NCBI GenBank assembly: GCA_964446835.1
Contig: CAYUQT010000004.1
Location: 62,001 to 126,000 of the forward strand
Source of the DNA: CAYUQT01 sp964446835
GTDB lineage: Bacteria; Planctomycetota; Phycisphaerae; UBA1845; JAFGLZ01
Direction: 5' to 3'
Length of the DNA: 64,000 nt
Below the pieces are notes generated by a model. It did no database searches. It worked only from the letters and a program-made list of their open reading frames with translations, and was not told where the DNA came from. A program made the position numbers and the translations under genes. Of this stretch, positions 52,234-62,126 are shown piece by piece. The stretch's first letter is position 1. Every line of letters begins with the position of its first letter.

Positions 52234-55200
52234 CTACTCCCAGCCCAAAACCCTTAGCTCGTACGCCGTCAGGGGCAACTCGACACGCACCTGCGATCGG
52301 GCTCCATCGGCCTTGGCGGAGACCACCTCGCACCGCCCAAACTCGATCAGGTCCTTCCCCGGCGGGATCATGTGGGCATACTGGACCACCACCGTGCGCG
52401 GCTGCCCCGTGGTGTTCAGGATCGCCAAACGATCGTCGAACCGGCGAACCCACAGCCCCTGGGCATCCCCGGCAATCCACGCCTCTGCCGGCTCGCCCTC
52501 ACACTTGGGCAGGGCACGAAACGCCCGGGCGAAACCCCGCAGGTCGTGCTCGTGCCCGAAGCTGCCCCGCTCCCACGAGAAGACGTTCAATGTGTGGCAG
52601 TTGGTGCGGGCTACACTGAAGGCGATCGGCTCATAGTAGTGGCGCCCCAGCGGCACCATCGTCGCCGCCCCCCAGAACTCCGTCTTGAACTCGCCCGTGG
52701 GCATAACGCCGAACTCCTCCCAGTAGTTGATGTAGAGTTCGCAGGCGTTGCCCTCGGCGCCGTTGTACAGCTCCGTCACGCCCGGGGCATAGTGGAACCG
52801 CTTCATCGCCTCGACGTTCCGGGCATACTGCCCGCTGTTCGAGAAGTAGCGATCCGCCGCAATCATCATCCCCCGATGGAGCAGGATGCCGGGTTCCCGA
52901 GCGAACAACCGCGGATCGACCCCATGGAACCGCCAGCATTCCAGCGGCGTGCTGCCCGCCGGCCAGTAAATGTTCCAGGCCGGCGTCTCGCTTGGCATGT
53001 CACAACTCGCATAGAGCACCAGATCGTCGCGCGTACCACGAACCAGGTCGCGACAACGCAGCCAGAATTGACGCGTCCGTTCGCAGCGCCACCTCAGCCA
53101 CTTCTCCCAGCAGTTCGCCCGAATCCACTCATAAGGGGTGGGCGACATCGCCGGCACATCGATCCCAGTATCCTTCTTGAACTCGGCGATGTCCCATGGG
53201 CTGTAACCTGTGTACTGATCGCTTCGACCCTCGTCGCTCCCGCCATAACATAAACCGATCTTGCCGTTGACACGAAAGCCGATCGCCGGCACCGCGGGAC
53301 TCTTGCCGCACAGATCCAGAATCTCACGCAGGTTCTTCAGCAGCAGGTCCTGAACCTCCGGACGCAGCGGATCCGGCAGCGGAGGACGCGAGTCGAAGAA
53401 GATCGTCGGCTTGCCGAACCGGTCGATCTGGAAGCTGTCCTTTGTGAACCCGAACTTACCCTCCGGTACGGATAGCGAGGTGATGATCGGAACCAGCGCG
53501 ATGTCGTTCTCCTGGCACAGCGGCAGCAGCTCGGCCAGCAGGTTGCCCGTTGCCTTGGGCCAGATTGCGCTGTCGTAGAAGGCCGTGCCCGTCGTATCGC
53601 CGCCGTCGACCGCGTTGAACTCCAGCAGGTTGATGCCGCAGAACTTCAGATAATCGATGAAGCTTCGCACCGACGCCCTGCGTTCCTCGGGCGTCTCGCC
53701 CCGATAGCCATAGAGCTGATAGATGTACAGGGGATGGGTCAGATACATGCCCAACCGGCGCTGTGCACCCGAGGGCCGAGCAGTCCGAACCGATCGCGCC
53801 GCCATCGAATCGACCAGTTCAAACAACCAGACGTGCGACACCGCCCCGCCGCTCTCGGGGCGACGATCCTTCTCGACCGGCCAGCGCGACACCGTAAAGC
53901 GGACATCCGTCTCACGCGGATAGAAGATGAAGCCCTGCTCGAAGGGTTTGCCGTCGCACGGAAACTCGCGTCCCGTATAGACACCCCCGCCGACGTTGTC
54001 CCATGGCGGCTGGATGCGGAGGGTCGTATACCTCTCGATGTCGTTGACCGACTGGAACATCATCAGATGCGGATTCCGCGGGTGGCGACAGGTGGCCGTA
54101 TAGGCGAAGTAGCTCAGCTTCGGGCGGTTCGACGTAATGCGGTAGGACCGATCGCCCAGCGCCAGAACACGGCTCTTACCGCCCAGACGCGCAGGCCCGT
54201 CCTCACTGAACTCGTGGTCGGTCTTCGTCGCATCGATGTGATCCACCAGCCAGACGCGAACGAAATCCGCACCGCTCGGACCGCCCCGATCGCTGATGCG
54301 TTTAACGCGCGCCTTCCAGTCGATCGCCGCCAATGCGTCCGCTGACTCCGGCGCCTCACACCAGTACACCCCCTCCTCGTCCAACGGAAGGTGCGCCCGC
54401 CCGTCTATCATCATTCGCCCATCGGACGACACCGACCACACGTGTTCTTGACCGGTGGCGTCGACGAAGCGCCCTTCCCGACCGGCCACCTTCGCTACAG
54501 GCCGGGGATACGCCGCGTTCTCGGCCCGCGGAGAAGCCTCTAGACGGCTCACAACCAATCGATCGTCCCGGCGGTTGCTGTGGAAGGTCCCTCGCAGCTC
54601 TGCCCCCAGCTCGATCGGACCGGGCGAGAAGAAGTAGCCCGCATCCGGCCACAACTGAACGGAAAGCGTCTCCGTGTGCTCTTGCCCAACAACCCATTCA
54701 GACGGCGGGGTTCTCGGCTCGACAACAGCCAACTCGATCGGCCGCTGATCGCCCTGGCGAGCGGTCAACACAATGGGATAGGCGCCCGTCAGTCGCTGAC
54801 TCGGCCGCCACGCGATATCGACCGTGAAGGGTTGACCCATTCGGATCGCCTTCGGTGCCGACATGCCGACAAGTTCGATCGGCTGCCTGGAACCCAGATA
54901 CGGCAACCGGAAGCGAGCCTGGTTGGACCACGGCGGGGCAGGATATTTGCCCACGGAGATCGCCTTCGCCCACAGACGATCGTCAAACCCCATCTCGCTC
55001 CAGCCCGACGGTGCAGTCTTCGAGACCTGCCAACCTTCATCGCTGACGACGTGGACATGCCGGCCGCTCCGGGTCACGGCGCCCAGTTCGAGCAATAGCC
55101 CCGCCGAGCCGGGACCGTCGTTCCGGCAGAGAACGGCCAGCTCGTTCCGCCCCGTTCGCAGCAAGGCCCTCACGTCGTACGTGTCGAGGCTGTACCAATC

Positions 55201-56001
55201 CGAATCCTTTCCGGCGAGCGAACCGTTGACGTACAGCTCATAGGCATTGTCACACGTGACGGCCAGCGTGGCCTCATGAACGGCATCCGGAACGTCAAAC
55301 GACTTTCGGAAGACGCGAACGAGTTCCTCATCCGTTCCCGGCGACCAGATCCAATGGGCCGACCACGTGCCCTCGGTGAACGGCGCTGGGGGCTTGGGCG
55401 GCCGCGGCATGACCGGATCGGCCGTCTTGCACGACGAGCCGGCGGGCACAATCACTTTCAGATCGTCGATCCACGCCTCGGACACCTGCCGCCGGAAGGC
55501 CAGCCCCCCCACCCTGAAGTCACTGTCTTCATACGTGGCGACGTGTTCATTGTTGAGATATCCCCGGAACGTCTTGCCGACCAGTTCGACCCGCACGTTG
55601 AGCCAGGTATCTCCAGCAGGTATCTTGCCCGTTCGCTGCCCCACCAGCACCCAGGGCGGTTCCCCATGGTTTCGCTTGAGGAATCCCGGAGGGTCTCCGC
55701 CGGCCTTGCGGGTGTCGATACGAAAGAGGTAGTAGTCGTCCGTATCCGGGTCGTAGCGGAACGCCAGCTCGATCAGCCCCTCGCCCCGAACCTTGGCCCG
55801 ATACTCGATCGTGGCGTCGGACACATCGTAGAGCGGCACGACCACCGGGCCGGGCTGTATCGCCAGTTCGCCCGACTGCCGCGGCAGCCCCCACCGCTCC
55901 AGACCGCCGGAGAAATCTTCCGTCAGAACGACGCGTGAATCCGTGGCTTGAAAACACCAACACGCCTGGAGAACTGCCAGGCAGACGGAAAGGCTCATCA
56001 T
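52234..56001 (-). CDS. Very large secreted glycan-related protein, central barrel unassigned
   Basis: 1255 aa. Start ATG 56001 (AAGGAG six bases before) with a signal peptide MMSLSVCLAVLQACWCFQ. About 25-210 resembles a concanavalin/DUF1080-type sheet (GLERWGLPRQSGELAIQPG, YLNNEHVATYEDSDF). About 225-360 resembles a GH78 N-terminal jelly roll (SAHWIWSPGTDEELVRVFRK, ELYVNGSLAGKDSDWYSLDTYDV). The middle and C-terminal parts contain a probable barrel with ALVPIITSLSVPEG and AIGFRVNGKIGLCYGG, then beta sheets. A glycoside hydrolase role is inferred; I cannot assign the catalytic domain. Confidence 0.7.
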   Translation of the reverse strand: MMSLSVCLAVLQACWCFQATDSRVVLTEDFSGGLERWGLPRQSGELAIQPGPVVVPLYDVSDATIEYRAKVRGEGLIELAFRYDPDTDDYYLFRIDTRKAGGDPPGFLKRNHGEPPWVLVGQRTGKIPAGDTWLNVRVELVGKTFRGYLNNEHVATYEDSDFRVGGLAFRRQVSEAWIDDLKVIVPAGSSCKTADPVMPRPPKPPAPFTEGTWSAHWIWSPGTDEELVRVFRKSFDVPDAVHEATLAVTCDNAYELYVNGSLAGKDSDWYSLDTYDVRALLRTGRNELAVLCRNDGPGSAGLLLELGAVTRSGRHVHVVSDEGWQVSKTAPSGWSEMGFDDRLWAKAISVGKYPAPPWSNQARFRLPYLGSRQPIELVGMSAPKAIRMGQPFTVDIAWRPSQRLTGAYPIVLTARQGDQRPIELAVVEPRTPPSEWVVGQEHTETLSVQLWPDAGYFFSPGPIELGAELRGTFHSNRRDDRLVVSRLEASPRAENAAYPRPVAKVAGREGRFVDATGQEHVWSVSSDGRMMIDGRAHLPLDEEGVYWCEAPESADALAAIDWKARVKRISDRGGPSGADFVRVWLVDHIDATKTDHEFSEDGPARLGGKSRVLALGDRSYRITSNRPKLSYFAYTATCRHPRNPHLMMFQSVNDIERYTTLRIQPPWDNVGGGVYTGREFPCDGKPFEQGFIFYPRETDVRFTVSRWPVEKDRRPESGGAVSHVWLFELVDSMAARSVRTARPSGAQRRLGMYLTHPLYIYQLYGYRGETPEERRASVRSFIDYLKFCGINLLEFNAVDGGDTTGTAFYDSAIWPKATGNLLAELLPLCQENDIALVPIITSLSVPEGKFGFTKDSFQIDRFGKPTIFFDSRPPLPDPLRPEVQDLLLKNLREILDLCGKSPAVPAIGFRVNGKIGLCYGGSDEGRSDQYTGYSPWDIAEFKKDTGIDVPAMSPTPYEWIRANCWEKWLRWRCERTRQFWLRCRDLVRGTRDDLVLYASCDMPSETPAWNIYWPAGSTPLECWRFHGVDPRLFAREPGILLHRGMMIAADRYFSNSGQYARNVEAMKRFHYAPGVTELYNGAEGNACELYINYWEEFGVMPTGEFKTEFWGAATMVPLGRHYYEPIAFSVARTNCHTLNVFSWERGSFGHEHDLRGFARAFRALPKCEGEPAEAWIAGDAQGLWVRRFDDRLAILNTTGQPRTVVVQYAHMIPPGKDLIEFGRCEVVSAKADGARSQVRVELPLTAYELRVLGWE

Positions 56002-56160
56002 GTCGGGCTCCTTGCAGACGGGGGGCATCGCACGGCCTGTCCCGCCGTGAGGAAAAGGATTACCCCAAGAAGCCCCGGAAAGCAAAAGCCGGCATCATCG
56101 AACCGACGATTCGGCGTCTCGGCCCGATGAAACCGGCCACCGGCGAGGTTTCAAATGCAC

Positions 56161-58677
56161 TCACCGCTCCGCAGCGACCTCGATGATCTGCCGGAAGCTG
56201 AGGCTCTTGCCCGATTCGAGCTTCTGCCGTTTCAGCCAGACCTCGACGTCGAATTGGCCCAGGTCCTCCGGATAGGCATAGACCCATGTGAAGTCGACCG
56301 GCTGCGGATCGAACGTCTGGGTCAACCGAAGCCCCTTGTCGCCGCGGAATGTCCAGGAGCCCGCCGGCGCACGACGATCGTAGTAGTGCTCGCCCAACCG
56401 AAGCCCCGCGATGATCGGGGCCATGTCCTTGTCGACCTTCGTGCCGTCCTGGGCTGTGAATGACACACGCGTCGAACGAAGTGCCCCCAGGTTCAACTCC
56501 ATGTGGCTTCGCAAGCGAACCTCGGCAGCCTTCGGATGAAGATTGGTCAGCGTCGATACCACCTCAATGGCAGGACGATTGGCCGCCAGGCGAATCGTTC
56601 GCTTGACGCCATATCCGTCCATCGTCTTCAGTCCGATCGTCACCGCATCGCCGGACCGGCTCAGCACGGAACCGGGCTCCATCCAGCCATACGACCTATA
56701 GGTCTCACCGACGCGATCCTCCAGCCCCCCGGCAAAGGGGAAGTACAGGACGCGACGGACATCGTGTGCCGTGGCACACCGGCCGGTCTTGGTGTCGCTG
56801 ATCCGCAGGGCCCGCCCGCCCAGCAGGGGCACGACGTCGACGGTCAGGTGCTCGTTGCGAAGCGTGACGACCTCCAGCCGGCTGTTGAACATCCCGCCCA
56901 TCATGATCATCTGCTCGGGATCGCCACCGTGTTCGCGGACCGTCGAGAACCCGTGCTTCTTCATCTGCTTCACGAAGCTGATCGCCTCGGACTGCGGCGC
57001 CATGTCTCCCAGCCAGCGGAGACGCCCGTTCTCGATCGCATAGCCGTTGCGCGGGAACAGACGGGCGTAGGTCAGCGGCATCCGCGCCACGCGAACCCGT
57101 TCCAGCAACTCGGGATCGCCCGCCACCGATGCCTCCGCCTGGTCGAACAGCCCCATCGCACGACGAACCAGATCGTCCGGCAGGTAGCCCTGGGCCGGAT
57201 TGGTGTACAGATGCATGTGGATGTTCTCACGGGTGACCTTGTCGTGCAGCAGAGTGACGTACTCGCCGATCGGCTTGGCGGCCGCCCCGTAATAACCCTC
57301 AAGGAACTCACGGATGAGCGTCTCGGCATCGAGATTCGGGTCCCACAGCAGCCGCATACCGTAGTAGCCCCGCAACAGGCTGAATTCGCCGCCGCCACCG
57401 CCGTGACCCATCGCCTGGAGGTAAATCCCCTCGACACCGATGTCTCGATAGAACCGGATGTCGGAGACCATCGCCCGCAGATTCGGGAACGGGTTGTAGT
57501 AGTGGGCGAAGTCGACAATGTAGTGCCAGATGTACAGATGCGAGCAGGTCTTGGACCAGGCCGTCGCCCGTCGCTTGTACTCCGCGTTCAGCGGGCAGCT
57601 CACGATCGGATGGCTGTCGCAGCACGGAAACATATGGCACAGCCACACCGCGACATTGGGATGCATCTTCACATTCTTGGGCGGCTCCTCGGTGTACATA
57701 TAGGCCAGCGTACCGATGAGCTTGGTGGGGTAGACCTTCGAGGTCTCCTCGGCCAGACGATTGACAAACCAGTACTGCGTCCCGCCCGGGGTGCCGTACT
57801 GCTCGTTGATGGCACGGCACTTGGCACACTGACATGCGTTGTAGTAGTCCATCTGAGAGAAGTTGAACTGACGGAGACCGGGATGGGCCTTCATCCGCTC
57901 GAGTATCCGTTCGGTAACGATCCGCAGGACATCGGGATTGGTCAGACACAACTGCGTCTCTTCACCGACCCGAACGCCCCCGATCTCCGAGAAGTACTCC
58001 GGATGGGTCTTGAAGAACTCCCCCGGACTCACATAAGCGAAGTAGCTGTGGCACTTCCCGGCAAACGCATACTGGGTGCCTTGAGGGTTGTTGTCGTCGC
58101 CGGGTCCTACGTTGTCACCCATCCGCGACAGAAAGTCGGTGTCGGCACCGGGCCATGTATACGAGGTGTTCCGGTAGAGAAATGCCGGACGGATGATGCG
58201 ATCGACCGGCAGAACGACCATGTCGCGCGTGGCCGGCGTTCGCGTGGCACCCGGCGCGAGCCACCGCACACCCAGGTATTGTTCGAGGAATCGATGCACG
58301 CCGTACAGGGTCCCGCCTTGGCGGCTTCCCGCGATCACCAGATGCGGGGCCACCGTCTTGAGGCAGAACCCCTGTTCGCCGAGCTGCTCGCCGGCCGGCT
58401 GAACGCCCAGCGACCTGGCCGCCTCTCCGCAGCCCAACACGATCATCGGAGGAGTCGCAGAGCCACGCCCATGAACGATCGGCAGTTCCACACCCGTGCA
58501 CAACCGGACGAAGGTCCGAAGCTCTGTCGCCGCGTGGTGTTCGGACGGGCTGGCACCGGCGTCCAGAACGATCCGGTAGTCGCTCTTGCCGTCCTGTATC
58601 AGCCGGACACCCTGCTCATTCGAGGACGCAGCGGTGGACATCAGCAGGCACATCCCGAAGCACATGGGGGTCAGCAT
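56161..58677 (-). CDS. DUF4838 secreted glycan-related protein
   Basis: 838 aa. Signal peptide MLTPMCFGMCLLMSTAASS. About 25-150 is the GH20/GH67-like N-terminal fold (HHAATELRTFVRLCTGVELPI, LVIAGSRQGGTLYGVHRFLEQYLGVRWLAPG), then the DUF4838 barrel with FNFSQMDYYNACQCAKCRAI, TKLIGTLAYMYTEEPP and LWDPNLDAETLIREFLEGYYGAAAK. DUF4838 proteins are barrel proteins related to alpha-glucuronidases but usually of unknown activity. A GGAG is eight bases upstream. It follows the diadenylate cyclase on the same strand. Confidence 0.8.
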   Translation of the reverse strand: MLTPMCFGMCLLMSTAASSNEQGVRLIQDGKSDYRIVLDAGASPSEHHAATELRTFVRLCTGVELPIVHGRGSATPPMIVLGCGEAARSLGVQPAGEQLGEQGFCLKTVAPHLVIAGSRQGGTLYGVHRFLEQYLGVRWLAPGATRTPATRDMVVLPVDRIIRPAFLYRNTSYTWPGADTDFLSRMGDNVGPGDDNNPQGTQYAFAGKCHSYFAYVSPGEFFKTHPEYFSEIGGVRVGEETQLCLTNPDVLRIVTERILERMKAHPGLRQFNFSQMDYYNACQCAKCRAINEQYGTPGGTQYWFVNRLAEETSKVYPTKLIGTLAYMYTEEPPKNVKMHPNVAVWLCHMFPCCDSHPIVSCPLNAEYKRRATAWSKTCSHLYIWHYIVDFAHYYNPFPNLRAMVSDIRFYRDIGVEGIYLQAMGHGGGGGEFSLLRGYYGMRLLWDPNLDAETLIREFLEGYYGAAAKPIGEYVTLLHDKVTRENIHMHLYTNPAQGYLPDDLVRRAMGLFDQAEASVAGDPELLERVRVARMPLTYARLFPRNGYAIENGRLRWLGDMAPQSEAISFVKQMKKHGFSTVREHGGDPEQMIMMGGMFNSRLEVVTLRNEHLTVDVVPLLGGRALRISDTKTGRCATAHDVRRVLYFPFAGGLEDRVGETYRSYGWMEPGSVLSRSGDAVTIGLKTMDGYGVKRTIRLAANRPAIEVVSTLTNLHPKAAEVRLRSHMELNLGALRSTRVSFTAQDGTKVDKDMAPIIAGLRLGEHYYDRRAPAGSWTFRGDKGLRLTQTFDPQPVDFTWVYAYPEDLGQFDVEVWLKRQKLESGKSLSFRQIIEVAAER

Positions 58678-58861
58678 GGTCGAGTCTCCGTTTCTCCGCC
58701 CGTGACCGCATTCGGAACAGCGCTCGCAAGCACGAGGCTGTCACGTTCCTATGGGTGCACGGATGCGGCGCGACAGAATGTGATGATAGAGCCTCCGGCA
58801 GTCAATAGCGTTGGGTATCTGTCGGAACTTGTCGGAAAGCAGGTGCGATCGTCCGGCACCG

Positions 58862-59965
58862 TCATTCGTCATGAGTGGGAGGCAACATCATCCCGCTCGT
58901 TCGGGATGGGGCGGGAACGGCCTTCTCAATCTCGGTGATCATCTGGCCGCGACGCCATACACGAACCGTGCCCGTCGACTCGCTCAGGGTGATCGCAATG
59001 CTCATCGTACTGGCCGTGATCGCCGCGGCCGCCGCATGACGCGATCCGAGACCCTGAGGGAGTTCCTGTTCCGAGAGGGCCGTCCGCAACGTCGTGCCGG
59101 CCGAGACGATTGTCCCTTTTCCGGAGATCACAAACGCCCCGTCGATGCTGCAGAATTCCTTGACCGTCTCGCGCATGTTCTCGTCAAGGATGTTTCGCTC
59201 GGCTTCAGGGTATCCCTTGAAGGGGTTGATAATGGTCTGGTGGCAATACTTGGCCACTTCCTCGTGATCGCCGACAACGAAGAGGGCCCCGACCGGCTTG
59301 CCCTCACGCCCCTCGCCGGCCAGCTCGATCACCAACGTCAGCACACGCTGGAACACGGCCCGGCGGATGTGCTCCGTGATCTTCGGCTGGTCAATCGTCC
59401 GGAACATCTCATACTCTTCGCCGACGCTCATGACCATCAGCGTATCGAGACCGCGCCCGACCACACCCACCAGACACAGAAGGATCTCGCCCGGCGAGAG
59501 GATCCGCTGCGAGAACGCCATCAGCGTCGCCATCTTGATCTGACCCATCCGCGTCAGGTTCACCGGCGGTACCGACAGAACGTGCGGTGTCAGCTTCTCG
59601 GCAAATTCCACCTCCTGGTCATCCCGGGCGACCAGGATCAAGCGGATGTTCTTGTCGATCAGTTGGAGCACCTCCTCGGTGTGCTCGATGGTATCCACGT
59701 ACGTCAGTATGGTGGTCGCGCTGACATCCTTGGCCACGTGAACGGCCGCCGAGACGATAGAACGAGTCAGCTCGCTCGTGGGCAACACCGGCACCACCTG
59801 CTCGGGTGTCTCTTTGCCGGTCGCAGCACGCGCAGAGGTTCGGCGAGCCCGACGAAGCGTCTTCGGGCGGTTCGCGCCGACCCGGGCGTCCGGACGCTCC
59901 GAACCATCGTCCTTGCCGGATACCAAGGCATCATCGTCCGACGGTGCCGGTTGTGGGGTTGTCAT
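58862..59965 (-). CDS. DacZ-type diadenylate cyclase (c-di-AMP synthase)
   Basis: 367 aa. A disordered, basic N-terminus (1-55) is followed by a pyruvate-kinase C-like domain (about 65-170, IVSAAVHVAKDVSATTILTYV) and a DisA_N/DAC domain (about 220-345), the order known for archaeal DacZ. The DAC motifs are DGA (275-277) and GSRH (307-310), the latter followed by Ala rather than the Arg seen in most bacterial enzymes. It would join two ATP into c-di-AMP, a signal for osmotic and cell-wall control. The promoter (59972-60000) seems to put the ATG at +1. Gene symbol withheld because activity needs the altered motif to work. Confidence 0.82.
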   Translation of the reverse strand: MTTPQPAPSDDDALVSGKDDGSERPDARVGANRPKTLRRARRTSARAATGKETPEQVVPVLPTSELTRSIVSAAVHVAKDVSATTILTYVDTIEHTEEVLQLIDKNIRLILVARDDQEVEFAEKLTPHVLSVPPVNLTRMGQIKMATLMAFSQRILSPGEILLCLVGVVGRGLDTLMVMSVGEEYEMFRTIDQPKITEHIRRAVFQRVLTLVIELAGEGREGKPVGALFVVGDHEEVAKYCHQTIINPFKGYPEAERNILDENMRETVKEFCSIDGAFVISGKGTIVSAGTTLRTALSEQELPQGLGSRHAAAAAITASTMSIAITLSESTGTVRVWRRGQMITEIEKAVPAPSRTSGMMLPPTHDE

Positions 59966-59969
59966 GATC

Positions 59970-59981
59970 GCAATATATTGC
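59970..59981. repeat. Perfect palindrome at the diadenylate cyclase start
   Basis: GCAATATATTGC reads identically on both strands and lies four bases upstream of the ATG at 59965, over the -10. It could be a binding site for a regulator. Confidence 0.45.
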
Positions 59982-60000
59982 CCGGCATGTGGCGGGACAA
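59972..60000 (-). promoter_or_regulatory. Apparent leaderless promoter of the diadenylate cyclase gene
   Basis: Minus strand TTGTCC (59995-60000), exactly 17 bp, TATATT (59972-59977). The predicted start lies about seven bases beyond the -10, on the ATG at 59965. No Shine-Dalgarno precedes this ATG, which agrees with a leaderless mRNA. Confidence 0.55.
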
Positions 60001-60169
60001 GCCGAATCCGAACGGCATGAAACGGTGATATCCGCCAGGACGGCCCCGGGCCAATTCAGCCGACCCTCATAAGGGATAGGCATCGACAAAGCCGACGCGC
60101 ATGTCCCGAGCGGCTGGCCGACGGGAACGAGATAGGTCGTGCAACCGTCTTCTCATTTCGGGAGGAAGC

Positions 60170-62017
60170 ATGTTGAGGCGTGAAATCCTGTGGCAGTTCC
60201 CGATGGCGATGGTGTGCCTCGCCGTGACGACGGCTTTCGGTGAAGCCACCGCTTCGAAGCCGACAGGCCGGGCAGTACTGGCCCCGCCGGAACTCTCCGC
60301 CGAGGACCAGACCTTCCTGATCGGCCTGGTGCGCCGCACCCTCCAGGAGCAGGTTGCGGGTCGGCAACCCTCGGAGGCCACTCAGCCGCCCGCGACGCTC
60401 GGTTTCTTGCGATGCCCGGCAGTCGTGACGCTCCGGAGGGGTGGTCTGGCCCTCACCGTCGGACAGTCCGCCGGCGGGGAGGATGTGGTGGAGGGATGCC
60501 GCATTGCGACCCGCGAGGCGGTCGCCCACCTGCCCGAGGGCCGGAAGCTCACCGAAGACCTGCTGAGCCAGATCGCCGTTCAAATCGAGCTCCTCGGACC
60601 ACTTGAGGAATTGTCGGTCAACCTGAAATCCCGTTCGAACCTCGCCTGGGAATACGTCGCGGGACTGGATGGCGTGGCCATCCGGATTGACGATCGCAGC
60701 AGCCTGATGACGGCGGGACAGAGCCTCGCGTACGGGCTCAGCCCGGGCGAGACGATCGATCTGGTCGTGGGACGACTCGCCCTGACAGAGGCCCAGGTGA
60801 AAGAGCGGGCGTCCCGATCGGTGTGTATGAGATTTCGCACGCTCCACTTCTGGCAGGCCAACCCCCAGGCACCGGTCGTCGAGTTGCACCGCGGCTGCCG
60901 CGTGATACGAAAGGAGGAGGTCACCGCCCGGAAAGTGGATGAGGCCATCCGGCAGATCGCCGGCTACCTTCGGCAGCGATGTCGATCGGACGACAGGTGT
61001 GCCTACGCCTATTACCCATGGAGCGATCAGTTTGAGGAGGACGGTCCAACCATCGCTCAGGCCGGTGCCGCGTGGAGTCTGGCCTGCCACGGCGCATGGG
61101 CGGGCGACGAAGCCTCTCTGACCACATCCCGCCGAATCATCAAAGGCCTGTGCAGGAACCTGAGCGACGTAGGCCCGTCTCGATCGGAGGGTGCGAGAAG
61201 CGCCGCGGAGTCTGCTGCCACCCGACCGGCCTATCTGCGCTGCCCCGATCAGGTCGACCGTCTTGGCGCATCGGCCATGCTCCTGCTGGCCGCCTGCGAA
61301 ATGCCACCGTCCCGGGAGTATCGACCGTTGCGAGATCGGCTTTCCGCCGGAATTCTGACCCGACAGATGCCCACGGGACTGATTGAGGCCAACTTCGCCA
61401 CCACCCAGCGCGGCGCCCCGCAAGACACCGACCCCGGACAGGCCCTCTGGGCCATGGCACGTACCTATCGGGTCGACCGCTCGCCGGCCATATTGACGTT
61501 CGTGCGGAATGCCTACGATCACTACCAGAAGCAGTTCAGCGTCAAGCCGACGTTCGCGGTGATCCCCTGGCAGGCGTGTGCCTTCGCCGAGATCGCCCTG
61601 GCGGCACCCGAACGACGGTACATTGACTATGTCTTCGGAATGGTCGATCGGCTCGAACCCTACCAGCTGACCGATCGCAACTGCGCCGAGCCGCTCATGC
61701 GTGGCGGGATCGATACACTCGGACAAGGCGTCGCAGGCGTCAGCACGGGAATCTATCTCGCCGCGGTAGCCGACGCCCTCGGGCTGGCTCGCCGCGTGGG
61801 CGACAAGACCCGCGTCGATCGGTACGAGCGGATGCTCCGATCCGGAACCCGCTTCATGCTCCAGCTTGAGTTCCGGCAGGAAGAGTGTTACTACGTCCGC
61901 TCGCGAGCCGACACCGTAGGCGGGGTCCGCACCACGCCGTGGGATCACACGCTGAGCATCGACAACTGCCAGCATGCACTCTTCGCGTTGATCAAGGCGC
62001 GGCGGATGATAATGTAG
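60170..62017 (+). CDS. AMMECR1 domain fused to an alpha-toroid (six-hairpin-like) domain, secreted
   Basis: 615 aa. ATG 60170 (GGAGG five bases before) starts a signal peptide with MVCLAVTTAFGEA. Residues about 35-235 match AMMECR1: GFLRCPAVVTLRRGG, GCRIATREAVAHLPEGRKL, LLSQIAVQIELLGPLEEL, GVAIRIDDRSS. Residues about 270-615 are all-alpha with SACHGAWAG-like repeats, QALWAMARTYRVD, YDHYQKQFSVKPTFAVIPWQ and the ending WDHTLSIDNCQHALFALIKA, a six-hairpin glycosidase/epimerase-like toroid. The pairing with AMMECR1 is unusual. Activity unknown. Divergent from the DacZ-type gene across 204 bp. Confidence 0.75.
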   Translation: MLRREILWQFPMAMVCLAVTTAFGEATASKPTGRAVLAPPELSAEDQTFLIGLVRRTLQEQVAGRQPSEATQPPATLGFLRCPAVVTLRRGGLALTVGQSAGGEDVVEGCRIATREAVAHLPEGRKLTEDLLSQIAVQIELLGPLEELSVNLKSRSNLAWEYVAGLDGVAIRIDDRSSLMTAGQSLAYGLSPGETIDLVVGRLALTEAQVKERASRSVCMRFRTLHFWQANPQAPVVELHRGCRVIRKEEVTARKVDEAIRQIAGYLRQRCRSDDRCAYAYYPWSDQFEEDGPTIAQAGAAWSLACHGAWAGDEASLTTSRRIIKGLCRNLSDVGPSRSEGARSAAESAATRPAYLRCPDQVDRLGASAMLLLAACEMPPSREYRPLRDRLSAGILTRQMPTGLIEANFATTQRGAPQDTDPGQALWAMARTYRVDRSPAILTFVRNAYDHYQKQFSVKPTFAVIPWQACAFAEIALAAPERRYIDYVFGMVDRLEPYQLTDRNCAEPLMRGGIDTLGQGVAGVSTGIYLAAVADALGLARRVGDKTRVDRYERMLRSGTRFMLQLEFRQEECYYVRSRADTVGGVRTTPWDHTLSIDNCQHALFALIKARRMIM

Positions 62018-62126
62018 TGCGATAGGCAAGCGGAACAGGCTCCTCTTTCGGATGGAGTGTCTCGGCATCCGTGCCTCCTGATGAAGCCGCCTGTCCCCTT
62101 TTCCTGTGTGGTGGATGGAGACGTCT

